DNA from: Chloroflexota bacterium
GTDB taxonomy: Bacteria > Chloroflexota > Dormibacteria > Dormibacterales > Dormibacteraceae
Assembly (NCBI GenBank): GCA_005881825.1
Contig: VBEO01000146.1
Coordinates: 1-45,117, forward strand
Direction of reading: 5' to 3'
Length of the DNA stretch: 45,117 nucleotides
Shown here: positions 26,831-34,187 of the stretch, one piece after another
How the letters are laid out: every line of letters begins with the position of its first letter
Numbering within the stretch: the first letter of the stretch is position 1
The notes under the pieces: model-generated
Seen by the model: the letters and a program-made list of their open reading frames with translations, nothing else
Databases searched by the model: none
What the model was told of the DNA's origin: nothing
Position numbers and translations under genes: made by a program

Positions 26831-26892
26831 CACGTTTGACGCCAAACCTCGAACCGAAGACGGCCCCGAGCCAAGGTTTGCCGGCAAACGTG
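26831..26892. repeat. Hairpin element with CACGTTTG arms (family 3)
   Basis: Arms at 26831-26849 and 26874-26892 are 19-base inverted repeats with two mismatches around a 24-base spacer. The right arm contains the palindrome GTTTGCCGGCAAAC, also present after metH. The element lies in the 226-base gap between the tRNA-Leu and the AlkZ-like gene. That gap also holds two direct copies of GCGCCGGCGCAACG at 26931-26944 and 26973-26986. No coding region is visible in the gap. Confidence 0.65.
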
Positions 26893-26995
26893 AAAACACC
26901 GCGAGCTCAGCCGCGGCCCGAAAGGCCGCTGCGCCGGCGCAACGTCTCGCCCCGAGCCCCGCCAAGGGCGTCGCGCCGGCGCAACGACCCTCAAC

Positions 26996-28114
26996 TCACG
27001 CGATGGTCAGGGCCAGCGGGCCCCCTAGGAACGCCTCCAGCCGCTCGGCCTCGGCTTTGAGCTGGCGCCGGCCGGCCGCCGGCAGCGACTCGAACAGAGT
27101 GACAGCGACCTCCAACCCTCGCCCACCCTTCCTGTACGTCCAGGTGCCGGCCACCCGCCCGCCGCGCAGGACCACGGCCGAGATCCAGCCCGCGGTGCGC
27201 GAGACCAGCGGTCGCTGGGCGGCGGTGAAAAGGTGCGAGCGGTCGACGTGCCCGAGCAGCCAGGTGTCGAACGGACCCAGCAGGCGCACGCGGTTGTCGG
27301 GCGCCGCCTCCAGCAGTTCCTGAAGGTCCTCCGCGCGCACCCAGGCGGGGCGGCCGTCCACCGAAACCTCGGCCAGCCCCAGCGCGTCCGGCTCCCAGGC
27401 CAGCCGGGCCGCGCCCACCCGCATCCCCAGCCAGCGCAGGTAGTCGGCGCGGGCGGCCGGGCCCCACGCGGCCAGGTACCGGCGCAGCGCCTCGGGCGCG
27501 GCCGCAGCAGGGGTCCAACGCTTCTGGGTACCGATCCAGGCCTCGGCGCTGACGAAGGTGGCCTGGCCGCGGCGGGGCGGTCCGTTCACCAGGGCGCCCT
27601 CGCGCGACAGCGGTTTCAGGAACTCGCCCCAACTGGACAGCAAACGCGCGCCGAGGGCGGGGCCCGCCATGGCCGCCACCCGCTCCGCCAGCTCCGCCCG
27701 CGTCAGCGGCTCGGCCGACAGCACCGAGCGGGTGGCCTCGATCAGGGCGTCGAACTCGGTGCGGGTCATCTTGTAGTACTGGAGCCAGTTGGCCGGGAAG
27801 GCGTCGTAGCCGCCGCGGGCGGCGCCCAGCAGCCCGGCGTCGGCCGGTGGGAGCACGTGCAGGGTGCCCCGCATGGCCCAGGTCTTGACCAGCTTCCGCG
27901 ACTCCCAGAGCAGGTGGTCCAGGGCGCCCCGCTGCAGCTCCTCGGTGCGCGCCCAGAGCATGAGCTCGGCCGCCGAGGCCACCTGGGCCTGCAGCCCGAC
28001 CACAGCCCTCACCGTGGCCACCGCCTCAGATGCGGGAGCGCGCGGGGCCAGGCGATGCCGGCGCAGCCGGAAGGCGTCGACCTGCGCCCGGGAGACCGCG
28101 GGCGCCGTGCTCAG
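26996..28114 (-). CDS. Winged-helix DNA-binding protein, AlkZ-like (HTH_42)
   Basis: A 372-residue protein of the AlkZ/YcaQ family when started at the CTG at 28114. The N-terminus carries SRAQVDAFRLRRHRL and the GLQAQ segment used as the QxQ-type catalytic motif of AlkZ glycosylases. It continues with WAMRGTLHVL, LGMRVGAARLAW and LLGPFDTWLLGHVDR. Related proteins unhook alkylated or interstrand-crosslinked bases; many homologues have lost activity. The first ordinary in-frame start (GTG at 28021) would delete the conserved leader, while CTG at 28114 overlaps the kinase-AAA+ stop as CTGA. It is the last gene of a four-gene minus-strand series. Confidence 0.82.
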   Translation of the reverse strand: MSTAPAVSRAQVDAFRLRRHRLAPRAPASEAVATVRAVVGLQAQVASAAELMLWARTEELQRGALDHLLWESRKLVKTWAMRGTLHVLPPADAGLLGAARGGYDAFPANWLQYYKMTRTEFDALIEATRSVLSAEPLTRAELAERVAAMAGPALGARLLSSWGEFLKPLSREGALVNGPPRRGQATFVSAEAWIGTQKRWTPAAAAPEALRRYLAAWGPAARADYLRWLGMRVGAARLAWEPDALGLAEVSVDGRPAWVRAEDLQELLEAAPDNRVRLLGPFDTWLLGHVDRSHLFTAAQRPLVSRTAGWISAVVLRGGRVAGTWTYRKGGRGLEVAVTLFESLPAAGRRQLKAEAERLEAFLGGPLALTIA

Positions 28115-30930
28115 CTGGCTACGAAAAGCGTTTGCCAGGCCGCGTCGATGAGGTCGGGGCGCAGCGCCGGCCGCTGGCCACGCGCGCTCGCCACGTCGAC
28201 CAGCCGCTCCAGGAGGTCGCGCGGATGGTTGCCCCGCAGTGGCCGGCCTCCGTAGAGGCTCTTCACCATCTCCAGGGCCCGCGGCTCCGGCGCCAACCCG
28301 AGTCGCGCCCGCTCACGTTCGAAGATCTTGACGTAGGCGTCCCAGGTGGGGTCGGGCATCAGAACCTTGTAGGAGAGTCGGCGGAGGTAAGCCTCCTCCA
28401 GGAGGTCGGCCGGCTTCAGGTTGGTGGAGAGCACCACCTGCGCCATGAAGGGGATCTCGACCTTGCGGCCTGTGGCGCTGAGGTTGAGATAGTCGATGTG
28501 CTGCTCGAGCGGCACCAGCAGGCGGTCGAGGATCTGCTTGGGCGGCACCCGCTGCCGGCCCAGGTCGTCGATCAGGAGCACGCCACCCGCGGCCTTGACC
28601 TGCAGGGGCGCCTCGTAGCTGCGGCTGGCGGAATCGAAAGTGGGCTCCAGCATCTCGGTGACGAACTCGCCGCCCACTTGCACCAGCGGCCGCTCGACCC
28701 GGCGCCAGCGGGCGTCGGGCGGCTGCGGGCCGTGGGCCAGCTTGTGGGCGGCGGGGTCGAACACCCGCATCACGTCGCCGTTGCCCAGGTCGACCGCGAC
28801 CGGGACCAGGATCGGCTCGCCGAGGAGCGCCACCACCCGGCGGGCCAGCGAGGTCTTGCCGTTGCCGGGCGCGCCGTAGATGAACAGCGAGCCCCGGGAG
28901 TTGACGGCCGCGCGCACCGCCTCCACCACCGGCGGTGGCACCTCGAGGCCGCTGAGCGCGGCCGAGAGCTTGGCCATGGTCACCGACGAAGGCTTGCCGG
29001 CGTCGGCGGCCGCAGTCTTGTATTCGGCGTAGGAGACCGGCGCCGGGCCCAGGTAGCGCGACCCGGGCAGAGTCTCCAGGTGCGAGCGGCCGCGCACGGT
29101 GAGGGCGTAGGTCATGCGCTCGGGCAGTGAGTTCTGCGCGCCCGCGTCGGCCGCGATCCCCAGGGAGTCGATGAAGTTGCCGACCGTCAGAGCGTTGAGG
29201 GCCGGCTCGATGCTGGCGTAGGGCAGGGAGAGCGCCCCAGCCACCTCGTAGGCCGTCATCTTGGAGGTGGTCGCCAGTACGCGCAGGACCAGGCCTTCGG
29301 CCAGCGCCTGGTCCAGGTGAGGCGCATGGCCGTCGCCCGCGGCCAGCGGGGCGGCGGCCACCAGGTGTCCGCTGGGCAGCGGCGTCGGGGAATCGATGTG
29401 GGTGAGCACCGCCTCGATGACCTTGGCCCGGAAGCGGGCACGGTCTCCGTGATCGGGCGCCTCGCCTTCGCGACGGCGACTGATCCAGTCGGGCACCGCC
29501 GCGAAAACGACCGTGTTGCCGATCGCGACCTTCACGGTGTCCGGCTCCGAAGCCGCCACCCGGACCGCCACCCGCGCCAGGTAACCCTGGCCGACCAGCG
29601 CGGCCCAGCTGCGCTCCCAGGCGACGGCGCCCCGGCCCTCCCAGGTCTGGCGCATGGTGCGGTCGGAGACCAGCTTGATGTCGCGCCGGTGGTGGTACCG
29701 GCGGCGGATCAGCTCGGTGATGTCGCGGTCGACGTCTTCGGCGACCAGCGCCGCCAGCGGCAGGGCGCGGTCGGCGATGTCCGGCCGGTGCTTGATCTCG
29801 CGGATGGTGCCCGCCGTGGCGGCCAGCGCGCGCAGCACATTGGCATGGCGCGGGCAGAACGGCGTGGAGTCGATGAAGACGACGTGCTTCTTGCACCACC
29901 AGGTGGCGCAGATCTGGCCCTTGGCGTCCTCGTAGCTGCAGGGCCAGCCCTCGGTCGCGTTGCAGCCGCCGTAGGAGCAGCCGGCGCTGTCGTCCTCGCC
30001 CTTGCGGGTCAGCAGCGGCGACTGCGCGATCGAGGTCAGCAGGCTGCGCAGACTGTGGGCGGTCAGCGGGGGAGGCGCATCCTTCGGCGGCGAAGAGGAG
30101 GAGGTGATGAGGTCGGGGCGGGCCGCATGCAGAAGCGCTCCGGCGAACTCCTCGCAGGACTGGAACCGCTGCTCGCGGTCCTTGGCCATCGCCTTGTAGA
30201 TGATCTGCATGAACTTCTCGGGGATGGCCGTCGAGGGCCGCGGCTGCTCGAAGACGTGGGCGTGCAGGATGCTGGGGATCGAGCCGACGAAGGGCGGATC
30301 GCCGTGCATCAGCTCGTAGAGGATGCAGCCCAGCGCGTAGATGTCGGCTCGGTGGTCGACCTCGTCGCCCCGCACCTGCTCGGGCGACATGTAGGCCGGG
30401 GTCCCGACCATGGAGCCGGTCGCGGTCAGGCGCTGGTTCTCGGTGACCACGCGCGAGATCCCGAAGTCGAGGATCTTGGTCTTGCCCTGGGTGGTGACCA
30501 GGATGTTGTCGGGCTTGAGGTCGCGGTGGACCACGCCGTGCTGGTGGGCCGCTCCTACGGCGGACAGCGCCTGCTGGATGAGGTCGAGCGAAACGTCGAC
30601 CTTGAAACGCCCGCTTTCGCTCAGCCAGTAGCGAAGGGAGTGGCCCTCGACCAGCTCCATGACGATGAAGAGCGAGCCGCCGTCGCTGTCGAAGTCGTAG
30701 ATGCGGACGATGCCGGGATGGTTGAGGCCGGCCACCATGGTCGCCTCGCGCTGGAAGCGGGCGCGGAAGGACTCGTCGCGCGAGTACTCCTCCGAGAGGA
30801 CCTTGATCGCCACCGGCACGCCCAGGCCCGGGTGCATGGCCGTGTACACGACGCCCATGGCGCCGCGTCCCATCTCGGTCTGGATTTGAAAGCGGCCCAG
30901 ACGGCCGCTGCTCTGGCTCTGGCTGTTCAA
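28111..30930 (-). CDS. Ser/Thr protein kinase fused to zinc cluster, winged helix and AAA+ ATPase
   Basis: A 939-residue fusion. Residues 10-270 are a Hanks-type kinase with GRGAMGVV, Lys43 (VAIKVL), HRDLKPDN (Asp137), DFGIS (Asp155) and GTPAYMSPEQV, all catalytic residues present. A Ser/Pro linker leads to a Cys/His cluster (Cys318, 323, 331, 341, 346, 359; His349, 362), probably zinc-binding. An unassigned region is followed by a winged-helix-like part (about 545-625) and the boundary motif YLGPAPVSYAEY. The AAA+ domain (650-939) has GAPGNGKTSLA (686-696), Walker B VLLIDDLG and the sensor asparagine of LSTNLKP. No transmembrane segment is seen, so it is cytosolic. The start is a TTG at 30930. 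Its stop overlaps the AlkZ-like start. Role unknown. Confidence 0.9.
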   Translation of the reverse strand: MNSQSQSSGRLGRFQIQTEMGRGAMGVVYTAMHPGLGVPVAIKVLSEEYSRDESFRARFQREATMVAGLNHPGIVRIYDFDSDGGSLFIVMELVEGHSLRYWLSESGRFKVDVSLDLIQQALSAVGAAHQHGVVHRDLKPDNILVTTQGKTKILDFGISRVVTENQRLTATGSMVGTPAYMSPEQVRGDEVDHRADIYALGCILYELMHGDPPFVGSIPSILHAHVFEQPRPSTAIPEKFMQIIYKAMAKDREQRFQSCEEFAGALLHAARPDLITSSSSPPKDAPPPLTAHSLRSLLTSIAQSPLLTRKGEDDSAGCSYGGCNATEGWPCSYEDAKGQICATWWCKKHVVFIDSTPFCPRHANVLRALAATAGTIREIKHRPDIADRALPLAALVAEDVDRDITELIRRRYHHRRDIKLVSDRTMRQTWEGRGAVAWERSWAALVGQGYLARVAVRVAASEPDTVKVAIGNTVVFAAVPDWISRRREGEAPDHGDRARFRAKVIEAVLTHIDSPTPLPSGHLVAAAPLAAGDGHAPHLDQALAEGLVLRVLATTSKMTAYEVAGALSLPYASIEPALNALTVGNFIDSLGIAADAGAQNSLPERMTYALTVRGRSHLETLPGSRYLGPAPVSYAEYKTAAADAGKPSSVTMAKLSAALSGLEVPPPVVEAVRAAVNSRGSLFIYGAPGNGKTSLARRVVALLGEPILVPVAVDLGNGDVMRVFDPAAHKLAHGPQPPDARWRRVERPLVQVGGEFVTEMLEPTFDSASRSYEAPLQVKAAGGVLLIDDLGRQRVPPKQILDRLLVPLEQHIDYLNLSATGRKVEIPFMAQVVLSTNLKPADLLEEAYLRRLSYKVLMPDPTWDAYVKIFERERARLGLAPEPRALEMVKSLYGGRPLRGNHPRDLLERLVDVASARGQRPALRPDLIDAAWQTLFVAS

Positions 30931-30990
30931 CCCTCTTCTGAGAAACCCGGTTGGGAATTCTCAGGGAGCCAGGACTGACCTGAGCCCCTC

Positions 30991-32640
30991 TTAACCCGCC
31001 GGGGCGCCCGCGGTTTGCGCCACCTCCTCGTCGATCGGCTGGGCCTGGTTGCGCAGGACCTTCTTGTCGAACTTGCCGACCGAGGTCTTGGGAAGCTCGT
31101 CGATGAAGCGCACTTCGTCCGGCAGCCACCACCTGGCGACCTTGTCGGCCAGGAAGTCGCGGATCTCGTCGGCCGTCACCTGGTCCTTGAACTCGGGCTG
31201 GGCCACCACGTAGGCCACCGGCCGCTCGGACCACTTGCTGTGGGAAAGTCCAATCACCGCTGCTTCCAGGACCTTGGGGTGGGCCATGATCGCGTTCTCC
31301 AGCTCGACCGAGCTGATCCATTCGCCGCCGGACTTGATCACGTCCTTGGTGCGGTCGACGATCACCACGTAGCCGTCGGGCGTCATCGAGGCCACGTCGC
31401 CGGTCTTGAACCAGCCGTCCTCGGTGAGCCGGCCGGGATCGGCGTTGTTGTGGTAGCCGCTGGCGATCCAGGGGCCGCGGCACTGGATCTCCCCGAAGGC
31501 GACGCCGTCCCAGGGCAGCTCCTCCCCGGTGGCCAGGTCGGCGATGCGGATCTCGACCCCGGCCGCGGGCACACCCTGGCGCAGACGCGCCTCCAGCTCC
31601 TGGTCGGCAGGCACCCAGCTGCGCACGGTGCCCACCGAGCCGATGGGCGAGGTCTCGGTCATGCCCCAGGCGTGGAGCATGCGCAGTCCCAGGCGGTCCA
31701 TGCGCTCCATCAGGGAGCGGGGGATGGCGGAGCCGCCGCAGATCACGGTGTGCACCTTGGGCAGCCGGCGGCCGCTCTTCTCCATTACGCCGGCCAGGTT
31801 GATCCAGATCGTGGGCACGCCGCCCAGGATGGTGGCGCCCTCCTGCTCGGCCAGGTCCAGGATGATCTGCCCGTCGCCCATGAAGCGGTCGGGAAAGATG
31901 ATCTTGGCGCCGGTCATTCCGCAGGCGTAGGGCAGCCCCCAGGAGTTGGCGTGGAACATGGGGACGACCGGCAGGATGGTCTCGTTCTCGCCCAGGCGCA
32001 GGGTATCGACCTGCATCACGGCCATCGCGTGGAGCCACTGCGACCGGTGGCTGTAAACCACGCCCTTGGGATTGCCGGTGGTGCCCGACGTGTAGCACAT
32101 GGCCGCGGCTGACCACTCGTCGAGGGTCGGCCAGGCGAAATCCTCCGACTCGCGCCCGATCAACTCCTCGTAGTCGAGGGTCTCGCCCAGCTGGTGCTCG
32201 GGCAGCGGACCGCCGTCGCTCAGCACGACGAGCTTGCGGACGCTGGGCAGCCGGCCGGCCACCTGGTTGAGGACCGGGATCAGGCTCTTGTCGACGAACA
32301 GGAACTTGTCCTCGGCGTCCTCGATCACATAGGCGAGCTGGTCCGGGAAAAGGCGCAGGTTGAGGGTGTGCAGGACCGCGCCCATGCAGGGCACCGCGTA
32401 GTACAGCTCGAGGTGCCGGTAGTTGTTCCAGGCCAGCGTGGCCACCCGATCGCCGGGCTTCGCACCGAGCCGCTGCAGCGCGTTGGCCAGGCGTGCCGCT
32501 CGGCGCGTCATGTCGGTGTACGAGTAGCGGTGGAGATGGTCCTCGCGCTTGGAGACGATCTCCTTTTTGTCGAATAGCCGCTGCGCGCGCCAGAGCACGT
32601 GCTGGAGCGTGAGCGGGTAGTCCTGCATCAGCCCTTTCAT
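30991..32640 (-). CDS. Acyl-CoA synthetase (AMP-forming, fatty-acid:CoA ligase type)
   Basis: A 549-residue adenylate-forming enzyme of usual length. The P-loop-like motif is [18 protein letters not shown], followed by [12 protein letters not shown], the ATP-ribose Asp in [10 protein letters not shown], the hinge [20 protein letters not shown] and the catalytic Lys in [13 protein letters not shown]. It activates a medium- or long-chain fatty acid, via acyl-AMP, to acyl-CoA. The ATG at 32640 begins directly at the conserved N-terminus; the longer frame upstream is shadow. It lies 26 bases after the phosphotransferase-like gene and 60 bases before the kinase-AAA+ gene on the same strand. Confidence 0.93.
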   Translation of the reverse strand: MKGLMQDYPLTLQHVLWRAQRLFDKKEIVSKREDHLHRYSYTDMTRRAARLANALQRLGAKPGDRVATLAWNNYRHLELYYAVPCMGAVLHTLNLRLFPDQLAYVIEDAEDKFLFVDKSLIPVLNQVAGRLPSVRKLVVLSDGGPLPEHQLGETLDYEELIGRESEDFAWPTLDEWSAAAMCYTSGTTGNPKGVVYSHRSQWLHAMAVMQVDTLRLGENETILPVVPMFHANSWGLPYACGMTGAKIIFPDRFMGDGQIILDLAEQEGATILGGVPTIWINLAGVMEKSGRRLPKVHTVICGGSAIPRSLMERMDRLGLRMLHAWGMTETSPIGSVGTVRSWVPADQELEARLRQGVPAAGVEIRIADLATGEELPWDGVAFGEIQCRGPWIASGYHNNADPGRLTEDGWFKTGDVASMTPDGYVVIVDRTKDVIKSGGEWISSVELENAIMAHPKVLEAAVIGLSHSKWSERPVAYVVAQPEFKDQVTADEIRDFLADKVARWWLPDEVRFIDELPKTSVGKFDKKVLRNQAQPIDEEVAQTAGAPAG

Positions 32641-32666
32641 GCCCGCAGGATGCGCCGCGGCGCGCG

Positions 32667-34076
32667 CTATGGCAAGCGGCTGTTGAGGCGCTCCATGGCC
32701 ATCACCAGCAAACCTTCGACGGCGCGTTCCCAACCGCGCTGCTGCGCCCACATGGCCGTCATCGCCCGGTTGCCCAGCATCACCGCCTCCCAGAGCTGAA
32801 AGCGCTGCAGAGTTGCGTGCGGGCGCAGCTCGCGGTAGTGGTCGAGAAAGGCTTTGCGCGCCTCCTCGGCGGCCACGGACTGCTCCCAGCCCCGGGGCAT
32901 GGATGGGAAGAGGTAGGCGCAGTAGCGGGCCAGGTCCGCGCTGGTCTCGGCCAGTGAGAAGTAGTCGAAGTCGATCAGCGTGAAGCGCCCCTCGTCGTGC
33001 AGGAGCTGGTCGTACTTGAGGTCGCCGTGGGTGGGCAGCCACTCCTCCTCGGCTGTGTGCGAGAGCTTGGCCCGGATGTGGATCAACAGCTCGCGGAGCA
33101 GGAAGTGGGCCTGGGGATGGACGTGGGCGAACTGGTCCTGCACACCGTCCAGGCGCTCCAGCTCGTGCTCGAGGCGAATGTGCGGCTCGGCCGGCACCTC
33201 GGACTCGTGGATGGCGGCCGCGGCGCCGGCGGCGAACAGGGTGCCGGGCAGAAAGTGGGGGGCCGTGCGGTCGCCGGTCACGGCGGCGCCTGGAGCCGCC
33301 TCCTCCAGGTAGAGCGAGAGCTCCGGCTGGAAGCTCAGCGGCCGGGGGATCGCCAGCCGGCCTTCGGCTGCGCGCGCGACCTCCCAGAGCGCCGTCATCA
33401 CCTGGTGGGTGCGGCGGCCGCCGTGGCCGGCCTGCACTTTGCCGAAGATGCGCTTGGAACCGGCCGCCGGAGCCGTGTGGATCATGTACTCGAAGATGCC
33501 GTTGACCTCGGGCACGTAGCGGGCCAGCTTGACGTCCACCGCGGTGATGCGGGCAGGCACATCCAGCAGACCGCGCTTGAGAGTCCGAAACAGGCGCAGC
33601 ACGCGGGAGGGGTTGGCGGCGGCCGCCAGCGTCGGCATCGACGGATCGACGGGGTAGAACCAGAACGCGTGCTGGCTCTCTGGAAAGAGGACGGGGTAGC
33701 CATGGCCGTCCAGAGGATCGCCACTCGCTGATCCGTACAGGTCGTGCATGCGGCTGGCGAACCGCTGCCAGGCTTCCGGCTTGAAGAGGGCGCGCGCCAC
33801 CAGCCGGACTTCCCGCTGCTCGGGGTAGACGGGCTGGGGTTCGGGCGCATCCTCATCCAGCTCCGCGTCGGCTTCGGGCAGGATGGGCTCGCCCCGGCCG
33901 AGCTTGACCCGGTACATCGCCCAATAGGTCTCGGGCGGCTCCAGCCGGGAGTAGCGGCGCCTGGCCTCCAGCAGCGTCCAGCCGGTTCCGGGAAGGACGG
34001 ATTCCTCCAGGTATCGGGTCGCCGCGGCGGTGTTGGTCGCCTCCTGGACACTGCCCAGGGTCAGCATCGTGCCCAC
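32667..34076 (-). CDS. Phosphotransferase-like protein (APH/maltokinase fold)
   Basis: A 469-residue protein whose C-terminal 270 residues follow the aminoglycoside/choline-kinase fold. The catalytic loop is THGDLKYDQLL and the metal motif is FTLIDFDYF, preceded by an ATP-binding N-lobe with IFGKVQ. The first 200 residues are an unusual extension with ETYWAMYRVKL and an acidic stretch, reminiscent of maltokinase-type proteins. It probably phosphorylates a sugar or small hydroxylated molecule. The start is either the GTG at 34076 or the ATG at 34067. It is the first gene of the minus-strand series ending in the AlkZ-like protein, and no function links them obviously. Confidence 0.8.
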   Translation of the reverse strand: MGTMLTLGSVQEATNTAAATRYLEESVLPGTGWTLLEARRRYSRLEPPETYWAMYRVKLGRGEPILPEADAELDEDAPEPQPVYPEQREVRLVARALFKPEAWQRFASRMHDLYGSASGDPLDGHGYPVLFPESQHAFWFYPVDPSMPTLAAAANPSRVLRLFRTLKRGLLDVPARITAVDVKLARYVPEVNGIFEYMIHTAPAAGSKRIFGKVQAGHGGRRTHQVMTALWEVARAAEGRLAIPRPLSFQPELSLYLEEAAPGAAVTGDRTAPHFLPGTLFAAGAAAAIHESEVPAEPHIRLEHELERLDGVQDQFAHVHPQAHFLLRELLIHIRAKLSHTAEEEWLPTHGDLKYDQLLHDEGRFTLIDFDYFSLAETSADLARYCAYLFPSMPRGWEQSVAAEEARKAFLDHYRELRPHATLQRFQLWEAVMLGNRAMTAMWAQQRGWERAVEGLLVMAMERLNSRLP

Positions 34077-34187
34077 GCCTTGCTAATTCTTCCCTGAAAC
34101 CGGTTCACGCACCAAGACAAGTGTGCAGATTGACATATTGGGCAGGCGCTTGATATGACATAGGCAATATCACGTTATCGGCCAGTT

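Noticed and set aside
26931..26986. Two copies of GCGCCGGCGCAACG as a possible transposon end pair
   Set aside because: They are short direct repeats 42 bases apart with no coding content between them. I record them only as part of the intergenic repeat region.
28313..32116. 1267-residue frame overlapping the acyl-CoA synthetase and kinase-AAA+ genes
   Set aside because: Same-strand shadow in another frame, Arg/Gly/Pro-rich, with no conserved domain.
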